Positions 1 to 6,576 of a stretch of 20,247 nt of DNA are shown piece by piece. The stretch covers positions 1 through 20,247 of the forward strand of contig CBFHND010000040.1 of assembly GCA_965657085.1 (NCBI GenBank), given 5' to 3'. Source of the stretch: CBFHND01 sp965657085 (GTDB lineage: Bacteria > Pseudomonadota > Alphaproteobacteria > Rhodobacterales > Rhodobacteraceae). Numbering within the stretch: position 1 is the stretch's first letter; each line of letters starts with the position of its first letter. A program made the position numbers and the translations under genes. Below the pieces are notes generated by a model that had not been told where the DNA came from, did not search any database, and saw only the letters and a program-made list of their open reading frames with translations.

Positions 1-1
1 G

Positions 2-277
2 TCTACCTGTCAGGTGAAAACCGATAAAGGCACCTATGTCCAAGATGTCATTCCAGGCGGAATTCGCTATGCAACAGTCAACAACAACAATGCGCCAGCA
101 TCCTGCAGAACACCCGATGGTTCCGTTTACGACGTAACCGCGCACCATGTCATTCCCGCCGATGCCAAGGGTGGTGTTGCGCAAGTTGATTTTGATGGAA
201 CCGCACTCGTCCTGATCCATCCGGCGGCTGGCGACCTGCGTCAAACCACCCTTTCCGGAACCGTCAAGAAACGCTGA
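2..277 (+). CDS. 3' end of an unrecognised protein (5' truncated by window edge)
   Basis: The reading frame is open from the first bases of the window and ends in TGA at 275-277, giving about 91 residues. A GTG at 14 could be a start, but the frame stays open upstream of it and shows Ser-Thr-Cys-Gln, so the gene probably begins outside the window. The visible part is hydrophilic, with a run of four Asn near residues 22-25, a Cys soon after, and a basic Lys-Lys-Arg C-terminus. There is no transmembrane segment and I recognise no family. It may be the end of a small secreted or periplasmic protein, but that is a guess from composition only. A palindromic intergenic element begins about 24 nt after the stop. 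Confidence 0.5.
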   Translation, partial: STCQVKTDKGTYVQDVIPGGIRYATVNNNNAPASCRTPDGSVYDVTAHHVIPADAKGGVAQVDFDGTALVLIHPAAGDLRQTTLSGTVKKR

Positions 278-300
278 ACCACCCACCTTCTTTGGGTCGA

Positions 301-348
301 AAATACTTCGGGGGTGAGGCGCGTGCGCCGAGGGGGCAGCGCCCCCTT
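301..348 (+). repeat. Palindromic intergenic element, copy 1
   Basis: The element starts AAATACTTCGGGGG. Next is a short hairpin, GGCGC (318-322) with GCGCC (325-329), and then a G/C hairpin, GGGGGC (332-337) with GCCCCC (341-346). It fills the gap between the + strand gene ending at 277 and the - strand sufE stop codon (347-349). A second copy with the same architecture lies at 17856-17900. With no clear T-run it is not a textbook terminator, but its position between converging genes would suit transcription termination or mRNA 3'-end protection. Confidence 0.65.
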
Positions 349-754
349 ACCCCGCGCCGGCCACGCTGCGAATGCGTTCGATCATCGCGCGCAACCCGTT
401 TGAGCGTTGCGCCGACAGGTGATCGTTCAGGCCCAGCCGCCCCATTTCTGCACGCGCATCCACGGCCATGACCTCTTCAAGGGTCAGACCGTTGTACAGC
501 CTGCGCAAAACCGCGATCAGACCGTTCACGATCATCGCATCGCTTTCCCCGTCAAAGTGCAGCACACCGCCATCGACCTGCGGGTGCAGCCAAACCTGGC
601 TTGCGCAGCCGTCCACCTTGGTCGCAGGCACCTTCAGCGCATCCGCCAGCGGGTCCATCGCCTTGCCCTGCTCGATCACATAGCGATAGCGGTCTTCCCA
701 GTCCTCGAGGAACTCGAAATCTTCCACGATCTCTTCGAATGCAGGACTTGCCAT
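347..754 (-). CDS. sufE: SufE-family cysteine desulfuration protein
   Basis: SufE accepts persulfide sulfur from the cysteine desulfurase SufS and passes it to the SufBCD scaffold for Fe-S cluster assembly in the cytoplasm. The 135-residue product is the usual length for the family. The sulfur-accepting Cys is C50, in the hallmark context Val-Asp-Gly-Cys-Ala-Ser-Gln-Val-Trp. The N-terminal half has the acidic helix and the Tyr/Arg-rich stretch typical of SufE. The ATG at 754 starts a protein that aligns from its first residues. No other suf gene is adjacent, so this sufE is separate from any suf operon. The gene is divergent from the lipoprotein gene at 883, and its stop codon abuts the palindromic element. 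The family call is firm; the partner desulfurase is inferred. Confidence 0.93.
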   Translation of the reverse strand: MASPAFEEIVEDFEFLEDWEDRYRYVIEQGKAMDPLADALKVPATKVDGCASQVWLHPQVDGGVLHFDGESDAMIVNGLIAVLRRLYNGLTLEEVMAVDARAEMGRLGLNDHLSAQRSNGLRAMIERIRSVAGAG

Positions 755-882
755 GGCTTTCCCCTCGTGACTTGCCGTGCCTTGACCTAGTGGTGCGACA
801 CAGAAAGGTCCAGCCCCGCACGCGGGTGCTTTTCAACGCCGGGGCAATCGGCTATCCAGTGGCAAACAACAGGCAAAGTCTC

Positions 883-1407
883 ATGCGTTTCATTTCCCTT
901 ATGCTCGTGGCTTCGATGACCCTTGGCGGATGCGCGGCCGTGCGCGACAGCCGGGTGAACCCGTTCAACTGGTTCGGCAATTCGCAGTCCGAGCCCGTCG
1001 CAGCCGTCGATCCCGAAGAGGTCAATCCGTTGATCCCGACGCGCGCGGGCCTGTTTGAGCGCCAGCGCGCCGAGCGTGAACGCTACGTTGGGCGCCCCAT
1101 CGACACCGTGTCGGATCTGGTGGTCGAACGCGTGCCGGGCGGTGCAATCGTGCGCGCGACGGGCGTGGCACGGGTGCAGGGGCTTTATTCGGTGCAACTG
1201 ACGCCGGACAATGAGGACGAACTGCCCGAAGACGGCGTTCTGACCTACCGGCTGGAAGGCATAGCACCGGGACAGCAGGTTGTGGGTGGTTCGACCCGCA
1301 CGCGCACCCACACGGCCGCGCGCAAACTGACCGATCAGGATTTGCAAGGCGTGCGCGTCATCCGGGTTGTGGGCGTACAGAACGCGCGCACGACGCGCCG
1401 CCGCTGA
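883..1407 (+). CDS. Small predicted lipoprotein of unknown function
   Basis: The 174-residue product begins with a lipoprotein signal peptide: a basic Met-Arg start, a hydrophobic stretch to about residue 13, and a lipobox Leu-Gly-Gly-Cys with the acylated Cys at residue 17. The +2 residue is Ala, so outer-membrane sorting is expected. The mature part has a conserved-looking Asn-Pro-Phe-Asn-Trp-Phe segment, then an Arg-rich stretch and a beta-rich C-terminal region (about residues 85-170) ending in Thr-Arg-Arg-Arg. The open frame runs upstream to about 601, but that part is antisense to sufE, and the signal peptide fixes the start at 883. I do not recognise a domain. The stop lies 7 nt from the convergent rnd stop. 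Confidence 0.85.
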   Translation: MRFISLMLVASMTLGGCAAVRDSRVNPFNWFGNSQSEPVAAVDPEEVNPLIPTRAGLFERQRAERERYVGRPIDTVSDLVVERVPGGAIVRATGVARVQGLYSVQLTPDNEDELPEDGVLTYRLEGIAPGQQVVGGSTRTRTHTAARKLTDQDLQGVRVIRVVGVQNARTTRRR

Positions 1408-1414
1408 TCCCCAT

Positions 1415-2575
1415 TTAGTCCAGATCGATAATCCGCACCGTCTGCCCTTGGGCGGCCAGCCCCACCTTGCCGTCGCAAAGACGCAATGCATCATGGCCGA
1501 AGACTTCGGCGCGCCATCCCGACAGGGCCGGTACGTCGCGCAGACCCGCAGCAATGGCATCAAGGTCCGCCGCAGGCGCGATCAGCTTGGCCGCCACACC
1601 CGCGCTTTCGGTCTTGGCCTTCAGCAGAACACGCAGCAGATCGGCCAACGCGGGGTTCACCTGTAGCTTTTCGCGGGATTTGTCGGGCTTTGGCAAGCTG
1701 TCGGCATCAGCATTCAACCCGCGCTGGACCGCGGCCAGAATCCCGTCAGCGATGTCCCCGCGCCGCGCCTCGCGCAGCAGCAGCCGCGCGCGGTTCAGTT
1801 CTTCGAGCGTCTGGGGCTTGTTGCTGGCCAATTCCACCAGCGCATCGTCCTTGAACACCCGGTTGCGCGGGATGTTGCGGCTTTGGGCATGGGTTTCGCG
1901 GAAAGCGGCGAGTTCGCGCACAATGCCCAGAAAGCGCGGTGAACTGGTGCGTGTCTTGACCCGTTTCCATGCGTTTTCAGGTTGGATCACATAGGTGTCC
2001 GGGCTCAGCAGGATCGTAAGCTCTTCGGCCACCCAGCGGGCGCGCCCGGTTTCGGCCAGTTTGGCCGCCAAAAATTCGTAGATCACCCGCAGATGCGTGA
2101 CGTCGGCCAGCGCATATGTCTTTTGCGCATCTGTCAGTGGACGGCGCGACCAGTCAGTAAAACGCGATGTCTTGTCCAGCGGCGCGCGCGCAATCTTGCG
2201 CACCAGCGTCTCGTACCCCACCTGCTCGCCAAAGCCACAGACCATCGCCGCGACTTGCGTGTCAAAGAGCGGCTTGGGGAACACGCCTGCATCGACAAAG
2301 AAAATCTCAAGGTCCTGACGTGCGGCGTGAAAGACTTTGACCACGTCTTCGTTGCGGAAAAGCTCGTACATCGGCTCAAGCGAAATGCCATCCGCCAGAG
2401 GATCCACCAGAACGGCGGTGCTGTCGTCGTCTCCGGGCATGGCCAGTTGCACCAGACAGAGTTTCGAGTAGTAGGTGCGCTCGCGCAAAAACTCTGTATC
2501 GACAGTCACATAAGGATGGTTTGCCGCCTCGGCGCAAAACTCGGCAAGGCTTTCGGTCGTCGTCAGTGTTCGCAT
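1415..2575 (-). CDS. rnd: Ribonuclease D
   Basis: RNase D is a 3'-5' exoribonuclease that trims tRNA precursors and other structured RNAs. The 385-residue product (start at 2575) has the DEDD exonuclease domain: motif I Asp26-Thr-Glu28, motif II His83 to Asp88 (VFHAARQDLE), and motif III Tyr154-x3-Asp158 (YALAD), the DEDDy arrangement. An HRDC-type helical domain follows at about residues 205-285, and a variable C-terminal region ends in Ile-Asp-Leu-Asp. The frame is open to 2608, but the extra 11 residues are polar and unlike the family N-terminus, and a purine-rich AAGAAGA sits just before the ATG at 2575. It lies 78 nt downstream of purN on the same strand, so read-through from purMN is possible. 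Confidence 0.93.
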   Translation of the reverse strand: MRTLTTTESLAEFCAEAANHPYVTVDTEFLRERTYYSKLCLVQLAMPGDDDSTAVLVDPLADGISLEPMYELFRNEDVVKVFHAARQDLEIFFVDAGVFPKPLFDTQVAAMVCGFGEQVGYETLVRKIARAPLDKTSRFTDWSRRPLTDAQKTYALADVTHLRVIYEFLAAKLAETGRARWVAEELTILLSPDTYVIQPENAWKRVKTRTSSPRFLGIVRELAAFRETHAQSRNIPRNRVFKDDALVELASNKPQTLEELNRARLLLREARRGDIADGILAAVQRGLNADADSLPKPDKSREKLQVNPALADLLRVLLKAKTESAGVAAKLIAPAADLDAIAAGLRDVPALSGWRAEVFGHDALRLCDGKVGLAAQGQTVRIIDLD

Positions 2576-2653
2576 GCGATCTTCTTTATAGGAGCGGTCC
2601 CGGACCATGGGTTGACCGTCCCTACACCAAAGGTTCGGCCAAAGCCAGAGACG

Positions 2654-3244
2654 TCACAGATCGTGCCGTGTGGTGTCGCCAGATGCGAACCGGCGCAGCA
2701 CGGCAGGGTACAATTTGTGTTCGAGTTTCAGGACCCGCGCGGCGAGGCTGTCTGCGGTGTCGTCCGGTAGGACATTCAGACGTGCCTGACCCAGAATCGG
2801 GCCATCATCCAGCTCCGGCGTGACCAGGTGCACGGTGCACCCATGTTCGGCATCGCCAGCCTCCAGCGCGCGGGCATGGGTGTGCAAACCCCGGTAAAGC
2901 GGCAGGAGCGAGGGGTGAATGTTCAGCATCCGGCCTTGCCACGGTGTGACAAAGCCCGCGGTCAGCACCCGCATGAAGCCTGCAAGACAGATGATATCGA
3001 GTGTGTAGGGCGCCAATGCGTCGGTCAGCGCCGCCTCGAAGGCCGCGCGGTCCTTGCCGAAGGGTCGGTGATCGACGACCACCGTGTCGATGCCCTGTGC
3101 GCGCGCCCAGGCGATGCCGCCGGCATCCGCGTTGTTCGACACAATCACGACGGCGCGCGCGGGGTGATCGCCGGCCATGTCCTCGACCAGCGCGCGCATG
3201 TTGGACCCACCGCCCGAGACGAAGATCCCAACCCGTTTGGTCAC
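2654..3244 (-). CDS. purN: Phosphoribosylglycinamide formyltransferase
   Basis: PurN transfers a formyl group from 10-formyltetrahydrofolate to GAR, the third step of de novo purine synthesis. The 196-residue product is of normal length. It has the N-terminal phosphate-binding loop Val-Ser-Gly-Gly-Gly-Ser-Asn (about 9-15) and the active-site set Asn108-x-His110 (LNIHPSLLP) and Asp146 (PELDDGP). The start codon is GTG at 3244-3242, overlapping the purM TGA in the sequence GTGA, so the two genes are probably translationally coupled. PurM makes the product two steps later in the same pathway, which fits the operon. Nothing appears broken. Confidence 0.95.
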   Translation of the reverse strand: MTKRVGIFVSGGGSNMRALVEDMAGDHPARAVVIVSNNADAGGIAWARAQGIDTVVVDHRPFGKDRAAFEAALTDALAPYTLDIICLAGFMRVLTAGFVTPWQGRMLNIHPSLLPLYRGLHTHARALEAGDAEHGCTVHLVTPELDDGPILGQARLNVLPDDTADSLAARVLKLEHKLYPAVLRRFASGDTTRHDL

Positions 3245-4290
3245 ACAAGCGATCCCGTGTAGGCCACGTCACCCGCGCCGTTGGTCACGGTGCCAAGAGC
3301 GTACACCGTTTCGCCCTGCGCGTGCAGGGCTGCGGTGACCGCGTCCTGCGATGCGGGGTCCACCACCAGCACCATACCGATGCCCCCGTTGAAGGTTTTC
3401 AGCAGCTCTGCCTCGGCCATGCCACCCGTCTCGACCAGCCAGCGGAAGACCGGTGGCAAATCCCATGCGCTCAGGTCCACGCTACACGCCAGCCCCTCGG
3501 GCAGAACCCGCGGCAGGTTTTCCGTCAGCCCGCCGCCCGTGATATGGGCCAACCCATGCACGCCGCCTGCGCGGATCGCATCCAGTGCGGAACGCACGTA
3601 AAGCCGCGTGGGCGTCAGCAGCGCCGCGCCCAACGTACCATCGGCCCAAGGGCAGGCATCATCCCAGCCCAGTCCCGAAACCTCGACGATGCGGCGTACC
3701 AGCGAATAACCGTTGGAATGTACGCCGTCGCTGGCCAGCCCCAACAGAACATCGCCCTCGGAAACACCCGACGGCAGGTCTGTGCCCCGCTCCATCGCGC
3801 CCACGGAAAAGCCCGCAAGGTCGAAATCGCCCGCCGGGTACATCCCGGGCATTTCCGCCGTCTCGCCACCGATCAGGGCACAGCCCGCGCGTTCGCAGCC
3901 CGTGGCGATGCCTTCGATGATGGCCGTCGCCTGATCCAGTTCAAGCTTGCCCGTGGCGAAATAATCAAGGAAAAACAGCGGCTCCGCGCCTTGGCACACC
4001 AGATCGTTCACGCACATGGCCACCAGATCGATACCCACGCCGCCGACATTTCCAGTGTCGATGGCAATGCGCAGCTTGGTGCCCACACCGTCCGTCGCCG
4101 CCACCAGCACCGGGTCGACAAAGCCCGCGGCCTTGAGATCAAAGAGCCCGCCAAAGCCGCCCAAGCCCGACATCACGCCCGAGCGCGTGGTGCGTTTGGC
4201 GGCGGGTTTGATGCGGTCCACCAGCGCATTGCCCGCATCGATATCCACGCCTGCATCGGCATAGGTGATCCCGTTTTTCTGGTCTGGCAT
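3241..4290 (-). CDS. purM: Phosphoribosylformylglycinamidine cyclo-ligase (AIR synthetase)
   Basis: PurM closes the imidazole ring, turning FGAM into AIR with ATP hydrolysis, in the cytoplasm. The 349-residue product matches the family's usual length. Visible family features are the N-terminal Tyr-Ala-Asp-Ala-Gly-Val segment, the Gly-Gly-Phe-Gly-Gly-Leu-Phe stretch near 44-50, the Ala-Thr-Asp-Gly-Val-Gly-Thr-Lys ATP-site motif near 65-72, Gly-Gly-Glu-Thr-Ala-Glu-Met-Pro-Gly-Met in the centre, and the later His-Ile-Thr-Gly-Gly-Gly. It is the first gene of the purM-purN(-rnd) series and overlaps purN by 4 nt. The tRNA gene at 4417 is on the other strand, so the purM promoter should lie within 4291-4416. 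Confidence 0.96.
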   Translation of the reverse strand: MPDQKNGITYADAGVDIDAGNALVDRIKPAAKRTTRSGVMSGLGGFGGLFDLKAAGFVDPVLVAATDGVGTKLRIAIDTGNVGGVGIDLVAMCVNDLVCQGAEPLFFLDYFATGKLELDQATAIIEGIATGCERAGCALIGGETAEMPGMYPAGDFDLAGFSVGAMERGTDLPSGVSEGDVLLGLASDGVHSNGYSLVRRIVEVSGLGWDDACPWADGTLGAALLTPTRLYVRSALDAIRAGGVHGLAHITGGGLTENLPRVLPEGLACSVDLSAWDLPPVFRWLVETGGMAEAELLKTFNGGIGMVLVVDPASQDAVTAALHAQGETVYALGTVTNGAGDVAYTGSLV

Positions 4291-4378
4291 GGTCGGCTGT
4301 CCCGCTGGCTGATCGCTTTGCCTGTCCGGTTAGAGCATCCCGCGCGCGGGTGCAACGGTGGCAAGTGCCGCTGGTGTC

Positions 4379-4407
4379 TTGACGAAGCGCCTGCGGCCAC
4401 TTACGCA
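4379..4407 (+). promoter_or_regulatory. Probable sigma-70 promoter of the CAT tRNA
   Basis: A -35 box TTGACG (4379-4384) and a -10-like TACGCA (4402-4407) are separated by exactly 17 nt. Transcription would begin around 4414, just before the mature tRNA 5' end at 4417. TTGAC-type -35 boxes with a weak -10 are common for housekeeping promoters in this group. Confidence 0.5.
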
Positions 4408-4416
4408 GCAGGTGGC

Positions 4417-4493
4417 GGGCCTGTAGCTCAATTGGTTAGAGCAGAGCGCTCATAACGCTTTGGTTGCGGGTTCAAGTCCTGCCGGGCCTACCA
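4417..4493 (+). tRNA. tRNA with CAT anticodon, probably tRNA-Ile2 (otherwise elongator Met)
   Basis: A complete 77-nt cloverleaf is visible. The acceptor stem pairs GGGCCTG (4417-4423) with CGGGCCT before A4490, and CCA (4491-4493) is encoded. The D stem is GCTC/GAGC. The anticodon stem is GAGCG/CGCTT with loop CTCATAA, giving anticodon CAT at 4451-4453. The T stem is GCGGG/CCTGC with loop TTCAAGT. A CAT anticodon can mean initiator Met, elongator Met or the lysidine-modified Ile2 that reads AUA. The initiator is unlikely because position 1 pairs (G1-U72). The acceptor sequence and TGGTT variable loop look more like Ile2 than elongator Met from memory, but identity determinants were not compared formally. 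Confidence 0.93.
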
Positions 4494-4521
4494 GTTCCTT
4501 CCGCAAGGGGCAGAAATATCA

Positions 4522-4677
4522 GTGAGCAAGGTCATACCGCCACGGCGGTGTGACAGCTCACCCCCTACCGCTCTGGGTGCGCCACCGGACACAGCACTAG
4601 ACGATCTCAAGTGCTGACTTTGCCCGGAATCAAGGCGCGCAGCGCCACCGGGCATCGCCCGACCGCCCCATGGGCGG
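4522..4677. other. Intergenic stretch with four successive inverted repeats
   Basis: Between the tRNA and the thioesterase gene there are four hairpin-forming repeats. (1) GTGAGC (4522-4527) pairs with GCTCAC (4556-4561) and encloses an 11-nt arm pair, GTCATACCGCC (4531-4541) with GGCGGTGTGAC (4544-4554), with one G-U pair. (2) CAGCACT (4592-4598) pairs with AGTGCTG (4610-4616). (3) GCCCGG (4622-4627) pairs with CCGGGC (4648-4653), enclosing GGCGC/GCGCC (4634-4638/4642-4646). (4) CCGCCC (4663-4668) pairs with GGGCGG (4672-4677). None has a strong T-run on either strand. I see no ORF here. It may terminate or process the tRNA or thioesterase transcripts, or encode a structured RNA. Confidence 0.6.
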
Positions 4678-4685
4678 ACAAAGCC

Positions 4686-5132
4686 CTACCCGGTCTTCAC
4701 ATGCCAGCCCACGGTCATCGTCACCACCGTGTCGCCCTCGGCGTCCTGCACATCGACGTCCACGTCGAAGGCCACCTTGCCCTCATCCTTGAGCCGCGCC
4801 AGAAGGTCCGAACCCGGTTCGGATGTCTTGGCATGGGCCACAAGACGGCCCTTGGCGATCTTGACGTAGGAAATCGAAGCCCCCGCTGCCACAGGCCGCG
4901 CGGTCAGGATCACCGGGGCCAGCGCACCCGCCAAGGCGGCCCCCGAAGCAGCCTCGCCCAATGTGAACATCGCACCCGCGTGCTGGGTCTGGATGTGGTT
5001 TGACGTCTCGGTCCGCTGATCCAGCGCGGCAGAGGCCACGCCATCGCCGATCTCCAGCAGTTCCACGCCCACGTGATTGGCAAAGGGGATCGCCTGGCCG
5101 AGGTGGGTCTTGATCATCTCATAGGGGTTCAT
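4686..5132 (-). CDS. Hotdog-fold protein, PaaI/DUF4442-like putative acyl-CoA thioesterase
   Basis: The 148-residue product has the single hotdog domain size of PaaI- or DUF4442-type thioesterases, cytoplasmic enzymes that hydrolyse acyl-CoA. The central segment Asn-His-Ile-Gln-Thr-Gln-His-Ala-Gly-Ala-Met-Phe-Thr-Leu (about residues 45-58) corresponds to the conserved helix carrying the H-G/A-x-hydrophobic motif. A Ser-Tyr-Val-Lys strand and a C-terminal Val-Thr-Met-Thr-Val-Gly-Trp-His-Val strand follow. No transmembrane segment or signal peptide is visible. It lies 78 nt downstream of the sensor kinase gene on the same strand, but a hairpin lies in that gap, so co-transcription is uncertain. 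The substrate cannot be told from sequence. Confidence 0.8.
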   Translation of the reverse strand: MNPYEMIKTHLGQAIPFANHVGVELLEIGDGVASAALDQRTETSNHIQTQHAGAMFTLGEAASGAALAGALAPVILTARPVAAGASISYVKIAKGRLVAHAKTSEPGSDLLARLKDEGKVAFDVDVDVQDAEGDTVVTMTVGWHVKTG

Positions 5133-5179
5133 CTGGCACCTCTTGTCCGCACTCCCCCAAAGCTCTAGGCGATGGCCGG

Positions 5180-5219
5180 GCGCGCTGGCAACACTGCCGC
5201 TGCGGCACCGCTAGCGCGC
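5180..5219 (-). terminator. Nested hairpin at the 3' end of the sensor kinase gene
   Basis: GCGCGCT (5180-5186) pairs with AGCGCGC (5213-5219), which includes the kinase stop codon, and encloses TGCCG/CGGCA (5195-5199/5203-5207). No T-run follows in the kinase direction, so this is either a Rho-independent-like element without a U-tract or an RNA-stability hairpin. It would separate the kinase from the thioesterase gene. Confidence 0.35.
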
Positions 5220-6530
5220 GATCACGATGTCGGCGCGCAGCCCGCCCAGCCGTTCGCTGGTGCCCAGCCGCAAAACCCCGCCGTGCGCGCGTGCGATGTC
5301 GGTGGCAATGGCCAGCCCCAGACCGACACCGCCGCCCTTGTCCTGATTGCGAGACGGGTCCAGACGGGAGAAGGGCCGTTGCGCGTCGGCGCGATCCTTT
5401 TCCGCAATGCCCGGGCCATCGTCCTCAACCCGGAAGCGTAGGGATTTGTCCGTCAGACGCACCGACACCTCGGCCTGCCCGCCATAGCGCACCGCGTTGT
5501 TGATCAGGTTGTCGACCGCGCGGCGCATAGCACCCTTGCGCAGGATCACCTCACCCTGCCCTTCGGCCGTGACCAAGGAGACGGGTCGGCCTGCGCGCTG
5601 TGCGTCCTCGACGATCGTTCGGGTCAGCGCAATGGGGTCCACGGATTCGGGCTCGCCCTCGCTTGCGCCTTTGGCAAAGCTGAGGAATTCGTCGATCATC
5701 CCCTGCATCTCGTCCACATCCTGTTCCAACGGCACGCGGTCGGCATCATCCAGCATCGACAGCGCCAGCCGCATCCGGGTCAGCGGCGTGCGCAAATCGT
5801 GGCTGACCCCCGACAGCATCAGCGTGCGGGTTTCGATCTGGCGTTCGATGCGCGCGCGCATGTCGACGAAAGCGGCCCCCGCCGCGCGCACCTCGGTGGC
5901 ACCTGCAGGGCTGTAGGGGTCGTGGCGCCCCCGGCCAAAGGCTTCGGCCGCACTGGCCAGCCGTTTGATGGGACGCAGCTGATTGCGCAGGTAGATCAGG
6001 GCAATGACCGTAATCAGGATCCCGAAAAAGACCATGTTCACCAGCAATTGGTGCGGATTGGCCGCCGACGCGCGGCGACGATCAAAAACGATGCGCAGCG
6101 GCCCAACGTCGGTGTCCGCCAGCAGATGCACCTGTTTGTCCGGCACCAGATCAACGACCTTGACCTCAGGCAATAGATCCTTGATGCGCGCGGTGATCAC
6201 CCGGCCCGAAAAGTCATCCCACGTGCGGGTGTCGGGCAAGGTCAGGTCGGCGGCGGTCGCGGGGCTGACCGCGACTTCGAGCTGCGGTACGGCCCTTGCA
6301 ACGGCGGTGGCGGCACCATCAGGCGTCCCTGCGGCGTTGGCGATGTCCAGCACCAACCGCATCTCGCGCACCACTGCATCCGTCATCTGCAGGGTCACAT
6401 CCTCGAAATGGCGCTGGGTAAAGACCACCGACACCAACAGCTGCAGGAACACCACCGGCAACAGCAGGATCAGGGCAGCCCGGCCATAGAGGCTGCGGGG
6501 CAGATAGTGTTTGAGCCATCCAAAAGACAT
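5211..6530 (-). CDS. EnvZ-like membrane sensor histidine kinase
   Basis: The 439-residue product is a complete transmembrane sensor kinase. The first membrane segment is about residues 17-37 and the second about 163-182, with a periplasmic sensor region of roughly 125 residues between them. A HAMP linker (about 182-235) follows, then the HisKA dimerisation domain with the phospho-accepting His244 in Ser-His-Asp-Leu-Arg-Thr-Pro-Leu. The ATPase domain has an N box (Asp-Asn-Leu-Ile-Asn-Asn-Ala-Val-Arg-Tyr, about 340-349), G1 Asp-Asp-Gly-Pro-Gly-Ile (370-375) and G2 Gly-Val-Gly-Leu-Gly-Leu (401-406). The layout and the Thr-Arg-Met-Arg-Leu sequence after the His resemble EnvZ. OmpR-type partners are usually adjacent, but none lies in this window. 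The start is 22 nt from the alternative start of the divergent hydrolase gene. Confidence 0.88.
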   Translation of the reverse strand: MSFGWLKHYLPRSLYGRAALILLLPVVFLQLLVSVVFTQRHFEDVTLQMTDAVVREMRLVLDIANAAGTPDGAATAVARAVPQLEVAVSPATAADLTLPDTRTWDDFSGRVITARIKDLLPEVKVVDLVPDKQVHLLADTDVGPLRIVFDRRRASAANPHQLLVNMVFFGILITVIALIYLRNQLRPIKRLASAAEAFGRGRHDPYSPAGATEVRAAGAAFVDMRARIERQIETRTLMLSGVSHDLRTPLTRMRLALSMLDDADRVPLEQDVDEMQGMIDEFLSFAKGASEGEPESVDPIALTRTIVEDAQRAGRPVSLVTAEGQGEVILRKGAMRRAVDNLINNAVRYGGQAEVSVRLTDKSLRFRVEDDGPGIAEKDRADAQRPFSRLDPSRNQDKGGGVGLGLAIATDIARAHGGVLRLGTSERLGGLRADIVIAR

Positions 6531-6576
6531 GGCTAAACCCTAACGAGGCGCAATGGGATGCGAAAGGCCTGCCACG

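Noticed and set aside
278..300. ACCCA/TGGGT hairpin after the first gene
   Set aside because: Only 5 bp with a 7-nt loop; too weak to call separately from the palindromic element that follows.
601..882. Open frame upstream of the lipoprotein start
   Set aside because: It is antisense to sufE and the lipoprotein signal peptide begins exactly at 883; this is a GC-rich shadow frame.
4339..4350. CCCGCGCGCGGG palindrome upstream of the CAT tRNA
   Set aside because: Low-complexity GC palindromes of this size are expected in GC-rich DNA, and there is no T-run or conserved spacing to support a function.
3001..4455. A 484-residue + strand frame opposite purN and purM
   Set aside because: Arg/His-rich translation with no domain, fully antisense to purM and purN, and it runs into the tRNA gene.
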